Below the pieces are notes generated by a model, which was given only the letters and a program-made list of their open reading frames with translations, was not told the DNA's origin and ran no database searches. Of a stretch of 33,218 nt of DNA, positions 16,976-25,726 are shown in pieces. Position 1 is the stretch's first letter, and each line of letters opens with the position of its first letter. This DNA comes from Candidatus Poribacteria bacterium. GTDB taxonomy: Bacteria > Poribacteria > WGA-4E > WGA-3G. The stretch lies in assembly GCA_021295735.1 (NCBI GenBank), contig JAGWBU010000021.1, positions 88,515 through 121,732 on the forward strand, written 5' to 3'. The position numbers and the translations under genes were made by a program.

Positions 16976-19900
16976 ATGCTTTCAATTGAACATTGGAATG
17001 GGAGATTAGTAGTTTTGCGTAAACGCTTTGTGCACGCATTGTTATACGCAATACAGCAATTTTTGAATATGTCTCCCAGAATATCAGTGCGTGCCATGTG
17101 TGCGTCCTGTTTTATTTTTTTATCAATTCTGTTTGTTTTTAGTTCTGCTGCAATTGCTGAAGTGACCCAAACAACCACTGCAGATGGCATTACTGTAAAT
17201 TTCAAACTTCCACAACTCCACGTTACGCAAGTCAAACCAGATGCCCAATTTAAAAGGGCAGGGGCAGGTGGTGTATACCATACGGTGAAATATTCCGACT
17301 GCGATTGGATTCGAGAACTGGGTTATCCTAAATTGCCAGTCACACGTGTTCTGTTGGCTATTCCTTCCGACGCGAAACTGAACAAAGCGGATATTTCTGT
17401 TAAAGCAGGTGTCTTACAGACTCGCAGCGGTATTAGACTTCTCCAAAATCAAAAAGAAACGAACCCTAATACCACAACCAATTTATACCCGACAGTTTTA
17501 GCTCGCATTGAGACGGATGGATACATCCGTTCCCAACGTGTCATTAGTTTGGCTTTACATCCAGTCCAGTATAGTGCTGCAACGCGTGAACTTCACTCTT
17601 ATAGCAGTCTAACTGTTTTTATCCCTTTTGATTCACAATTGGAAACCCGTGGGGCAAGTGCAACATTCAATCCTGCACTATCTAACTTGAAGGGGACCCG
17701 TTCTCCTTACGAACAGACTTTTGCCCAGCATATTTTTAACTACACGGACTATCGCAAAGTTTTCAACGTTGATTTGGAAAGATCGCGAACTTTCCGTGCT
17801 GGTATGGGTGTTTTCCCATCGGCTCCCGCTGCACCAGGACTTACAGACGAATCACTTCAGACCCGTTACAAACTCTATATTGATGAAACAGGTGTATATA
17901 AGATCCCTGCGGCATCTCTCCGTACCGACTGGGGTATTGATCTTATAGGTGTTGATCCTCGCAAACTGCGTCTCATGCACGGAGACCAAGAAATTCCTAT
18001 CTACGTCAGTGGAGCAGTGGATAGAAGTTTTGACGCAGAAGATGCAATCTTTTTCTTAGCACACAGTTCTACCGATCCCAATAGCCCTTTTCCAAAGAAC
18101 GCTTATACATTGTGGAATGTTTATTGGCTAAGTGTTGCTACGGAGGGACACCCAGCGCGTGTGCCACAAATTGAGGCAAGCCCCAGCGATGCAACGGCAG
18201 TTCAAGTGCCAACCTTCCGATCACGCGTCGTTTTTGAAGAGGATCATCTCAGTAACAACCTTGAATTTGTTGATGCGGACATCGTCGCAGCGGGTGATAA
18301 ACACAAATGGTTTGATGCTTTAGACTTTTGGTACTGGGACGGTATTAAAAACGCTAGCGATATCGGAGAACTACGGCTTGCGTTTCCACTTTATGACGTG
18401 GCGAAAAGTTTTGATCCACCACAGATACATGTCGTTTTACAAGGTGGCACGCCTGTAACGCATGAAATCTTGGCATCTATCAATGGGGTTCAGATTGATC
18501 GTGTAAAGTGGGAAAGTCAGGCGCAAGTGACTCTTTCAACGGGTCTCCGTGTTTGGAATAACCTCAAAGATGTGTCACAAGGTGAAACAAACGTTCTATC
18601 TCTAACGCGTATTGACGACACTTTTGAAGAGGACACTACCCGCTATCCGTATCATATCTACCTCAATCGATTTTGGGTTGACTATACGCGCCTCTTTTTA
18701 GCTGTGAACGATCAACTCCGTTTTGGCACTCCTATCAAGTCAGTCCAAGACAATGAAAATAAAGGTGTTACACATCAATTTCGGGTTGATGCGTTCCTTG
18801 ATCCGCAGATTTCCGTTTTCGAAACAGATGGAAATACGCTTACGGCAAAACTTCAAGGCGTTGATGTTACACGGCATGTAACCGATAATACCATGCGTGC
18901 CCGGCTCAGCGCATTAAATTCTGGAGACTTCAGAGCTGTACCGAATAACACTTACACAGCAACTTTTCAGATACCGAATACCCGAACAACCGAGTTTATA
19001 GCGGTTTCAGATACTGCTCTTCGGAAGCCTGCTCAGATTGACACCGTTCCACCGAGCGATTTACGAAGCCCATTGAACGGTGTGGATTACCTCATCTTGA
19101 CACATGCCAAATTCCGAGATACTGCTGAAAGATTAGCAAATTGGCGTGCAACAGCAGGCGGTGGTGGATACCGAACTAAAGTTGTTGACGTGGCAGATGT
19201 TTACAACACTTTCGGTGATGGAAAAGTTCACCCGATTTGGATAAAAAACTTTTTGACCTATGCGTACCAAAATTGGGCACCGCCGGCACTTTCATATCTG
19301 GTGATCTTTGGCGACGGCACCTACGATTTTCGAGGTATAAATAAAGAAATTTATCTTGAACCCCCAGAACTTACAGGTTATATACCGCCTCACTATATTT
19401 CAACTGATTCCTTCGGTAGAACTTCTGTAGACCATTGGTACGCCACAGTCTCTGGACACGATGAATTTGTCGATTTTTATCTCGGCAGAATAAGTGTTGA
19501 AACTGAGGCGGAAGCTGATGCTGTTGTTGACAAGATTATCAATTATGAAGCACAACGTCCCAACGGTGGATGGCGGCGCCGAATTATTTCCGTTGCCGAT
19601 GATGAAGTTAGCAATTCCGGTGATCATATCTTTAAAAAGAGTCTTAACGAAATTGCCAAAGACCATACACGCCTCGGCTATGAAACCGTTGAAATTTATC
19701 TTGAAGATGTTATAGATGAAGTTGAAGCGAATCCAGAGGAATTCTCCGGTAGACTGCCTCGGCACGTTGCAAAAGACAGAATTATTAATGCTTTAGGTCA
19801 GGGTGCTGCCATTGCCCAGTACGCTGGACACGGTGGACGAATCGTCTGGGCACACGAAGCTATTTTTGATAATGCCTCTATTGATAAAATTGAAGAGACC

Positions 19901-22900
19901 GGACATCTTCCTTTTATGTTAGTGTTAAGTTGCTATAACGGCTATTTTGACGATCCGGGTGAACCGAGCATGGCAGAAAAACTGCTACGTAAAGAGAGGG
20001 GCGGTATCATCGGGATGCTTAGCGCAACGCGCCTCACTTATGGCGATGGTAATGAGGAACTGAACCGAATTATCTTTGACATGCTATTCCAACGCGATAT
20101 ACGGCAGCTCGGTCCTCTCAGTTTTGATTCTAAACTTGAGTTCCTTCTGACACAAGGTACATCGCAGCTTGATATCATGCTTGAATATACACTTTTCGGT
20201 GATCCGGCGATGCAGATTGCTATGGCAGACCATGAAATCCTTCCTGTAATTGAGACAAAGACGGTCAAAGCAGGCGATAAACTTAAGATCGCCTCCGGAT
20301 TCATTCAGACTGCACACTACGATACTGAAACGAACAAGAAGGTTTTTACCCGTAATACCAGTTTTAATGGGGAATTAACAGTAAAAGTTATTTTTCCCGG
20401 ACAACAATCTGTTGGTGTTGATAAAACCGGTGCCCCAAGAGAGTTCTACTCCGGTGATGTTCCTGTAATAGAGACGTTACAAGTGCAAAACGGCAGTTAT
20501 GATGCTGTTGAAATAGATGTGCCAGAAAATATTTCACCGGGCGATGCACATGTAGAGTATTATGCAGAAAACGCAACCGAAATTGCTGTTGGCGGCGACG
20601 GTTTCACTGTTGAGGTGCCGAAAATACTTGACATAAAACAGCAATTGATTACGACCTCAGACGGAGAGGAGATGATTGATATCTCTGTAAACATTTCTGA
20701 TGATGAAAAGATGGTTGATTCCGTTGTGTTAGAGTGGCGAAATCCGGAAACTCACACGTGGGAAAAGGTTGACCTTGAAATAGATACTGAATCAACATCT
20801 CCTTTAGTGTCTACAGCAAGGTGGTGGAAACTTCCTGAACCTTTACCAGTCCCAACTGATGGTTCCGCTTTTCGATATGATATTCAGATTACGGATATGG
20901 ATGGGTTTGTTGTAAATTCCGATTATTACCGATTCTATCCATATATGTATCCTAATCTTTCAGTGGTTTATAAGCGTAGAGAAAGTGTCGGACAGATCAG
21001 TTATAAGTTGGGTGATCCAAAAGATGCTGCACAGGGACGCTTTTTGTCTGTTGATATTGAAGTTGTAGGTTCCACTAATTCTAACGATAATGCTGTTTCT
21101 GACAACGATCTGATATCCGAATTCGGACTTTCTGATATTAATGTAGAAGTAGCCTTTTTTAGCGGAAATCCAGATATAGATGACAATGGTATTATTGACA
21201 CTGATGCTAATCTGCTTGGCAGAACGGAAATAAAACCGGACGATTGGGTTGTGCGCAATCCGCTACATCAAGGGGGTGGTGCGTATACACCTGATCCACT
21301 CAATATCAATCCTATTGCGACTGCCGCTATCCCAATATCTTTGCGCAGCGGCATACACGACGTGTTTGTCTATGTTGATCCGATTTTTAGCGAGGCGGAA
21401 CAACCCGGAAAAGTTCTTGAAAATTATGAGCAAGATAATATTGGGTATAAACAACTCACTATTTCCGGCAATATCATCGGGGAAGTGCCAACACGAAGCA
21501 CTAGTGCTGATGGCGGCATCCGCATAATAACACCAGCAGGTGTAGTCGCGAATAAGTCTTCACTTCTTACTGTTTTGCCAATAGTTCCAGATACTGTGGA
21601 CGCTGATTATGCCTATTTTATTGGCGGCACAGGAGAGGTGCGAAGCACTAAAACAAAATCACCGCTTCCTATTATTGGAAGTGAACAAAAAGGCAATATT
21701 AAAACAGGGATGCTTTTTCCGGTAATGTTCCCAACACATCCATCTCTACTCGGTTATACATTGCACCTAAACGAAACAGAATCTGATGACCTATGGAATG
21801 CCTTTACACTCCAGGCACCAGTTGCCGTTGAACTTGATTTTGATTGGACAGCACTGCAACAGGAGGTGATGCGGGAGCTTTTTGGTAGTGGGACAGATGT
21901 GTCAACTGATATGTCTGTTATAGAGGAAACCCTTAGTGCTGCTGTTGAGGAACGAGCGCGTAATATCGGTGCATATCTGTGGCTTGATGCTTTGTCTAAC
22001 TGGACACGGCTTGATTCTGAAATCAAAAGACATCCAAATGGTGGTATCCATACAGCTACCCGTGCCACCCAAATTCGGAACGATAACACCAGTGATAGGA
22101 GAATTAAAGATGTAAATATCCCATCAGAGGGCGCTAACATAGGTGTCTGGATAATCCTTTTTGAGACTGCACAGACCTACCGTCTTCTCTTTATACCCGG
22201 CGATCCTTCAGAGGTGACGACATTAGATAATCGCCAATTAGAAGAGATTGCGAGAGGGATACCGCTTAGATCTTTTACGCATGCAGGCATAACTTCCACT
22301 GCAGCTGTGCCTGAATTTACTTTTGATATCGAAGAGGGGGACACCTCTTTTCAATTCGGTGATATTTTACGTTTCAGCGTCACGCAACTTGAAGTACCGG
22401 GTGAGGTGGGGAGTTCTCAATTTTACGCGTCATCTTTTATCAGCGGAAACAGAGGAGATGGGACAATTCAATATCTTGATTTGAGTCCAGAGACAACAAT
22501 TCCACTGGATACTTGGCTTATCATGTTTGTTTCTCCAACGCAGTTTCAGATTGAAGGGAGAAACAGTGGAGTCTTGACGAAGGATGGAGTGCCAATATAC
22601 GGGACAGTCGGTAAGCCTTTTGAATATAGTGATTATGGGTTGAATCTATTGATAACACAAGGTCCTATCCCTTTTATTGTCAGTGATCGGTTCTTGTTTG
22701 AAACGTCTAAGGTGGGAACAATTCAAGCAAAAACTTCATATTTAGGCACAGTTACTTGCCTGCGAAGCGAGGATAAAGTGCCTCCAGACATACAATTAAC
22801 CATTGGCAACCAGCAACATTTTACTTCTGGTGCCCCAGTTGATGCCAAGCCACTTATCCAGGCAACGCTCACTGATGCGCGCGGTATTGATTACGTCACG

Positions 22901-23410
22901 CGTCCTGTTCAACTCGCTTTGGGAAGGTTTGGAGAATTTGAAACTATCTCCGAAACCGAGTACAAACTCATACAGCATCCAAGTTCTACGCAATTGGTAT
23001 TGACGTATAATTCTCCTGAACTTGAACCTCGCGAATATCAACTCCGACTCACGGCGAGTGATCTTGATGGAAATGAGGGAGAGAGTGAGATTACTTTTCA
23101 GGTGCATGGCAAACTCCAACTGATAGAACCCTTGAATTATCCGAATCCGTTTACACGGGATACCACAGTGACATGTGAATTAACAACGCCTGCTGAGTCG
23201 CTCACTGTCAAAATTTACACCCTTACCGGAAGGCTTATCCGACAACTTGAAACTGAGGCACCAGCAGGGTTTATACAACTTAAGTGGGATGGCAAAGATG
23301 ATGAAGGTAGCGAAGTTGCTAACGGAGTCTACTATGGAAAAATTATTGTTAAAAGCCTTGATGATGAAGATGACCAGACCCACATTCTGAAAATGATGAA
23401 ATTGAAATAG
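16976..23410 (+). CDS. Giant secreted C25 (gingipain/PorU-like) cysteine peptidase with FlgD/T9SS-like C-terminus
   Basis: This 2144-residue protein is a caspase-fold cysteine peptidase of family C25. The N-terminal part has the C25 propeptide pattern LGYPKLPVTRVLLAIPSDAK and a PorU-like segment TRYKLYIDETGVYKIPAASL. The catalytic domain runs from about 703 (VDYLILTHAKF) to about 1080 (TLFGDPAMQIAM), with the His in AQYAGHGG (His952) and Cys in LSCYNG (Cys986), spaced as in gingipains. About 950 residues of beta-rich repeats follow. The last ~95 residues (YPNPFTRDTTVTCEL, YTLTGRLIRQL, VANGVYYGKI, HILKMMKLK) form a FlgD-like/type IX sorting-like domain. In Bacteroidota PorU removes such domains and attaches cargo. 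The start is uncertain: ATG 16976 has AAGG upstream, while ATG 17069 gives a more ordinary signal peptide. A PorV-like gene follows. Confidence 0.85.
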   Translation: MLSIEHWNGRLVVLRKRFVHALLYAIQQFLNMSPRISVRAMCASCFIFLSILFVFSSAAIAEVTQTTTADGITVNFKLPQLHVTQVKPDAQFKRAGAGGVYHTVKYSDCDWIRELGYPKLPVTRVLLAIPSDAKLNKADISVKAGVLQTRSGIRLLQNQKETNPNTTTNLYPTVLARIETDGYIRSQRVISLALHPVQYSAATRELHSYSSLTVFIPFDSQLETRGASATFNPALSNLKGTRSPYEQTFAQHIFNYTDYRKVFNVDLERSRTFRAGMGVFPSAPAAPGLTDESLQTRYKLYIDETGVYKIPAASLRTDWGIDLIGVDPRKLRLMHGDQEIPIYVSGAVDRSFDAEDAIFFLAHSSTDPNSPFPKNAYTLWNVYWLSVATEGHPARVPQIEASPSDATAVQVPTFRSRVVFEEDHLSNNLEFVDADIVAAGDKHKWFDALDFWYWDGIKNASDIGELRLAFPLYDVAKSFDPPQIHVVLQGGTPVTHEILASINGVQIDRVKWESQAQVTLSTGLRVWNNLKDVSQGETNVLSLTRIDDTFEEDTTRYPYHIYLNRFWVDYTRLFLAVNDQLRFGTPIKSVQDNENKGVTHQFRVDAFLDPQISVFETDGNTLTAKLQGVDVTRHVTDNTMRARLSALNSGDFRAVPNNTYTATFQIPNTRTTEFIAVSDTALRKPAQIDTVPPSDLRSPLNGVDYLILTHAKFRDTAERLANWRATAGGGGYRTKVVDVADVYNTFGDGKVHPIWIKNFLTYAYQNWAPPALSYLVIFGDGTYDFRGINKEIYLEPPELTGYIPPHYISTDSFGRTSVDHWYATVSGHDEFVDFYLGRISVETEAEADAVVDKIINYEAQRPNGGWRRRIISVADDEVSNSGDHIFKKSLNEIAKDHTRLGYETVEIYLEDVIDEVEANPEEFSGRLPRHVAKDRIINALGQGAAIAQYAGHGGRIVWAHEAIFDNASIDKIEETGHLPFMLVLSCYNGYFDDPGEPSMAEKLLRKERGGIIGMLSATRLTYGDGNEELNRIIFDMLFQRDIRQLGPLSFDSKLEFLLTQGTSQLDIMLEYTLFGDPAMQIAMADHEILPVIETKTVKAGDKLKIASGFIQTAHYDTETNKKVFTRNTSFNGELTVKVIFPGQQSVGVDKTGAPREFYSGDVPVIETLQVQNGSYDAVEIDVPENISPGDAHVEYYAENATEIAVGGDGFTVEVPKILDIKQQLITTSDGEEMIDISVNISDDEKMVDSVVLEWRNPETHTWEKVDLEIDTESTSPLVSTARWWKLPEPLPVPTDGSAFRYDIQITDMDGFVVNSDYYRFYPYMYPNLSVVYKRRESVGQISYKLGDPKDAAQGRFLSVDIEVVGSTNSNDNAVSDNDLISEFGLSDINVEVAFFSGNPDIDDNGIIDTDANLLGRTEIKPDDWVVRNPLHQGGGAYTPDPLNINPIATAAIPISLRSGIHDVFVYVDPIFSEAEQPGKVLENYEQDNIGYKQLTISGNIIGEVPTRSTSADGGIRIITPAGVVANKSSLLTVLPIVPDTVDADYAYFIGGTGEVRSTKTKSPLPIIGSEQKGNIKTGMLFPVMFPTHPSLLGYTLHLNETESDDLWNAFTLQAPVAVELDFDWTALQQEVMRELFGSGTDVSTDMSVIEETLSAAVEERARNIGAYLWLDALSNWTRLDSEIKRHPNGGIHTATRATQIRNDNTSDRRIKDVNIPSEGANIGVWIILFETAQTYRLLFIPGDPSEVTTLDNRQLEEIARGIPLRSFTHAGITSTAAVPEFTFDIEEGDTSFQFGDILRFSVTQLEVPGEVGSSQFYASSFISGNRGDGTIQYLDLSPETTIPLDTWLIMFVSPTQFQIEGRNSGVLTKDGVPIYGTVGKPFEYSDYGLNLLITQGPIPFIVSDRFLFETSKVGTIQAKTSYLGTVTCLRSEDKVPPDIQLTIGNQQHFTSGAPVDAKPLIQATLTDARGIDYVTRPVQLALGRFGEFETISETEYKLIQHPSSTQLVLTYNSPELEPREYQLRLTASDLDGNEGESEITFQVHGKLQLIEPLNYPNPFTRDTTVTCELTTPAESLTVKIYTLTGRLIRQLETEAPAGFIQLKWDGKDDEGSEVANGVYYGKIIVKSLDDEDDQTHILKMMKLK

Positions 23411-23445
23411 CTGATGGTAGGCAGCATCCTGATAACCGACAACTA

Positions 23446-23565
23446 ATACCAAATTCATTTGATTCATCGTCTTTACATACCGCTCCGCTGGAGCGGAAGA
23501 CAGAAAACTCCACGTGCTATAGAAAAAACACTGGAAAAACAAGACGAATTACGTTAATTTGGTAT
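23446..23565. mobile_element. Family C inverted-repeat element
   Basis: The left end ATACCAAATT and the right end AATTTGGTAT are inverted, and the match extends inward imperfectly to the CGTCTT/AAGACG pair. The 120-bp segment contains a perfect internal hairpin CCGCTCC-gct-GGAGCGG. A half copy of the right end is at 24976-25000. Non-coding. Confidence 0.55.
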
Positions 23566-23608
23566 AACAACTGACAACCGACTTATGAAAAAAGAAAATA
23601 TCGTAGGG

Positions 23609-23639
23609 AATCAACGCTGAATACGCTTTTGGCATTAGC
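23609..23639 (+). repeat. REP-like palindromic unit f
   Basis: AATCAACGCTGAATACGC, then TTTTGGCATTAGC; a member of the eight-copy REP-like family. Confidence 0.6.
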
Positions 23640-23677
23640 GAGCAGAACAACGTGAAACCTATTTTAGGAATATTCAC

Positions 23678-23747
23678 GTTCGTAGTCGCGCAATTCATTG
23701 CCAAATCAACGCCAAATACGCGTATGGTATTTGTCGCCTCGGACATT
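23678..23747. repeat. GCGCAATTCATTGCGC cassette split by a REP-like unit
   Basis: The left half is GTTCGTAGTCGCGCAATTCA followed by TTG (23678-23700) and the right half CGCCTCGGACATT (23735-23747). Joined, they reproduce the intact repeat at 12444-12478 except for one base. The 34 bases between them are REP-like unit g. Confidence 0.8.
23701..23734 (+). repeat. REP-like palindromic unit g, inserted in another repeat
   Basis: The 34-bp unit begins CCAAATCAACGCCAAATACG and ends TATGGTATTTGT. It interrupts a repeat whose empty form exists elsewhere in the window, so both its boundaries are defined. No target duplication is seen. Confidence 0.8.
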
Positions 23748-23795
23748 CTGTAGGAGCGTCCTCCTGGTCGCGACATATTACGAATGGTCGCTCCC

Positions 23796-23827
23796 GCCGA
23801 ATACCACAAGCGTATTCGGCGTTGATT
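23796..23827 (-). repeat. REP-like palindromic unit h
   Basis: CCGAATAC and GTATTCGG form an 8-bp perfect stem, followed by CGTTGATT, which read on the minus strand is the family start AATCAACG. It lies 55 bases upstream of the PorV-like gene. Confidence 0.7.
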
Positions 23828-23842
23828 CACAAGAAGAAAATC

Positions 23843-23856
23843 GGGCTTATAAGCCC
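23843..23856. promoter_or_regulatory. Perfect palindrome upstream of the PorV-like gene
   Basis: GGGCTTATAAGCCC is a perfect 14-bp palindrome 25 bases before the ATG at 23882. It could be an operator or a small hairpin near the ribosome site; no regulator is identified. Confidence 0.35.
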
Positions 23857-23881
23857 TCCAACGAGAAAATTAGATACTCTT

Positions 23882-24886
23882 ATGAGAAAAGTTTTTATTA
23901 TATTTATTCTTTTTATATTCGTAATACTACCTGCTGCAGCTGAACGAACGTATACAGCGGATTTTCTTACATTTGGAACGGGGGCGCGTCCGTTAGGTAT
24001 GGGTAACGCCTTTACCGCTATCGCTGATGAGGCAAGCACCACTTACTATAATCCTGCTGGCATTGCACAGTTGACGCATCATGAATTTAATTTTATGCAC
24101 GCCACGCTTGCGGACCTCGCTGCGTATGACGTGGCAAGTTATATCTACCCGTTTTCTCCCAAAATGACTTTCGGCATCAGTTGGCTCCGTGTCGGTGTAG
24201 ACGACATCCCGATTACAGGCATTCCGGTTACCACCAGAGCAATTGGTCCTAATAATCGTCCTTATGTCATTGGCACTTTTAGCAATACAAGTAATGCTGT
24301 GCTGCTGAGTGGCGCACGGCATCTCACCACTTTACCACGGGATGTCTCCATCCATCTCGGTGCCAGCCTCAAGTTGATCTATATCGCAGCATATCGTAAT
24401 ACCAACGCCATTGGTGGTGGCAGTGATCTCGGTATTCTTGCAAAAACTAACGAAGATAAATCATCTGCTTTCTCCTTCGGTGTCGTAGCGAGTGATTTCC
24501 TTACAACTAAACTCTATTGGAATACAGTGCCGGAAAACGAAGGTGAATCGCCTCACACAGAGACACTATTGCCGCGCCTCAAAATAGGTATTGCCTACCA
24601 TCAGAAACTTGCTATTTTTAACAGTAAACTCACCTTAGCAGCTGATGTGGACACCCGCAACGACTATGAATTTCACACCGGGGCAGAATACGTTCTCTTT
24701 GAACTGTTAGCACTCCGCTGTGGGTTTGATGGACGAAACGGCACGTCCCGCGCGATGTACTTTACCGCTGGTGCTGGGATCCAACTCCGCTTCGTTACTG
24801 GTGCTGCATTTCATGTCGACTATGCCTATCAAAGACAACCAGATTTAGGCATCAGCAACCGCCTCTCCCTCCGCGTTAGATTTTAA
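23882..24886 (+). CDS. PorV/PorQ-like outer-membrane beta-barrel protein
   Basis: This 334-residue protein has a signal peptide (MRKVFIIFILFIFVILPAAA) and the hallmark N-terminus of the PorV/PorQ (UPF0164, FadL-like) family: FLTFGTGARPLGMGNAFTAIADEASTTYYNPAGIA, here quoted in parts as GTGARPLGMGNAFTA and YYNPAGIAQL. The remainder alternates beta strands and ends LSLRVRF, typical of an outer-membrane barrel. In Bacteroidota PorV shuttles type IX cargo to PorU. Its position 3' of a PorU-like peptidase supports a joint role. The open frame extends upstream to a TTG inside a REP-like unit, but the signal peptide begins at ATG 23882, which I prefer. The Shine-Dalgarno is weak. Confidence 0.82.
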   Translation: MRKVFIIFILFIFVILPAAAERTYTADFLTFGTGARPLGMGNAFTAIADEASTTYYNPAGIAQLTHHEFNFMHATLADLAAYDVASYIYPFSPKMTFGISWLRVGVDDIPITGIPVTTRAIGPNNRPYVIGTFSNTSNAVLLSGARHLTTLPRDVSIHLGASLKLIYIAAYRNTNAIGGGSDLGILAKTNEDKSSAFSFGVVASDFLTTKLYWNTVPENEGESPHTETLLPRLKIGIAYHQKLAIFNSKLTLAADVDTRNDYEFHTGAEYVLFELLALRCGFDGRNGTSRAMYFTAGAGIQLRFVTGAAFHVDYAYQRQPDLGISNRLSLRVRF

Positions 24887-24901
24887 GCGTGTGGTACCCT
24901 A

Positions 24902-24961
24902 TTACAGTAAAATCCATAATTATTTATACACTACGGTAGGTGCGGTTTCCTAACCGCACCT
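24902..24961. repeat. Half copy of family A element
   Basis: ACAGTAAAATCCATAATTA leads into the cassette GGTGCGGTTtcctAACCGCACC, a perfect 9-bp stem with a four-base loop. No matching right end was found. The hairpin lies 50 bases after the PorV-like gene and may affect its mRNA end. Confidence 0.55.
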
Positions 24962-24975
24962 AATGCCGAGAAAAT

Positions 24976-25000
24976 AAGATAAATCCCGTTAATTTGGTAT
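24976..25000. repeat. Half copy of family C end
   Basis: AAGATAAATCCCG then TTAATTTGGTAT closely matches the right end of the family C element at 23541-23565 (AAGACGAATTACG then TTAATTTGGTAT). Confidence 0.5.
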
Positions 25001-25093
25001 AACATGTATGTTAAACATTATGATAGACAAGTATAGATGTGAAAAAGATGGAAAGGTATATAATCTTGTTTTCTTAGTGCAGTTATGATGTGA

Positions 25094-25126
25094 AAAAGGC
25101 AGGTAAATCAATGTTTCCTGCCTTTT
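25094..25126 (-). terminator. Rho-independent terminator for the 25154-26508 operon
   Basis: AAAAGGCAGG (25094-25103) pairs perfectly with CCTGCCTTTT (25117-25126). On the minus strand the stem is followed by TTTTTC and lies 28 bases beyond the stop codon at 25154. On the plus strand it would also end in TTTT, so it may work both ways. Confidence 0.75.
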
Positions 25127-25153
25127 GAATGTGCATTGCTGCTTGCCCTTATT

Positions 25154-25726
25154 TTACTCTTGTAACTCTCCGTTGATATAGACATCCGAATGACTGTCAT
25201 TAGTTTGGGATGAAGAACTATGTCTATTATTGAGGACGACATATAGTGGATCTGACCAAACAGAACCACTTGCCTGACAATCGGAAATTGTGTCTGCAGG
25301 AGCGAGGTGTCCAAACCCGGTAAGGTATGTATTGAAATTATCACTAAAGTCACCATTTCTACTACCACCGCCTTGGTCTGGATTTGGCCGAGGTGTTGCT
25401 GTCACCCAATCATGAGCCAGGTGTGCGCTACCCCAGGACTCCCAAACATCGTGATCATCTGAGTTTTCTGCACCGAGTTCTACCCATGTGTATAGCAGAT
25501 GCTGAGATGCTGACGCAGAACTTTTGCTATATGCTGGTCCATCAGAATCTTCACCAGATCGCGAAATTGACACGTAGAAATCAGGGTTATCTGGGTCAGA
25601 CCATTTACGTTCTTCATCCGTATCTCGATTGTGCCATCTACCATCAACTGGGCCGCGGAGAGAAAAACTGATAGAGACAATACTAAAAACCATCGCGAGA
25701 ATTAACAAAGCGGAAAACTTTTTCAT
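25154..25726 (-). CDS. Secreted protein of unknown function
   Basis: I do not recognise this 190-residue protein. It has a signal peptide (MKKFSALLILAMVFSIVSISFS) and a polar mature part rich in Ser, Asp, Asn, Trp and His (RWHNRDTDEERKWSDPDN, WESWGSAHLAHDW, NNRHSSSSQTNDSHSD). It has one cysteine and no transmembrane segment. AAAGGAGG precedes the ATG. The start overlaps the stop of the upstream gene by four bases (ATGA), so the two are translationally coupled and probably act together. A strong terminator follows. Confidence 0.65.
   Translation of the reverse strand: MKKFSALLILAMVFSIVSISFSLRGPVDGRWHNRDTDEERKWSDPDNPDFYVSISRSGEDSDGPAYSKSSASASQHLLYTWVELGAENSDDHDVWESWGSAHLAHDWVTATPRPNPDQGGGSRNGDFSDNFNTYLTGFGHLAPADTISDCQASGSVWSDPLYVVLNNRHSSSSQTNDSHSDVYINGELQE

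Noticed and set aside
22796..23119. A 107-codon minus-strand frame inside the C25 peptidase gene
   Set aside because: The plus-strand frame is continuous and carries recognisable domain structure; the antisense frame has no motif.
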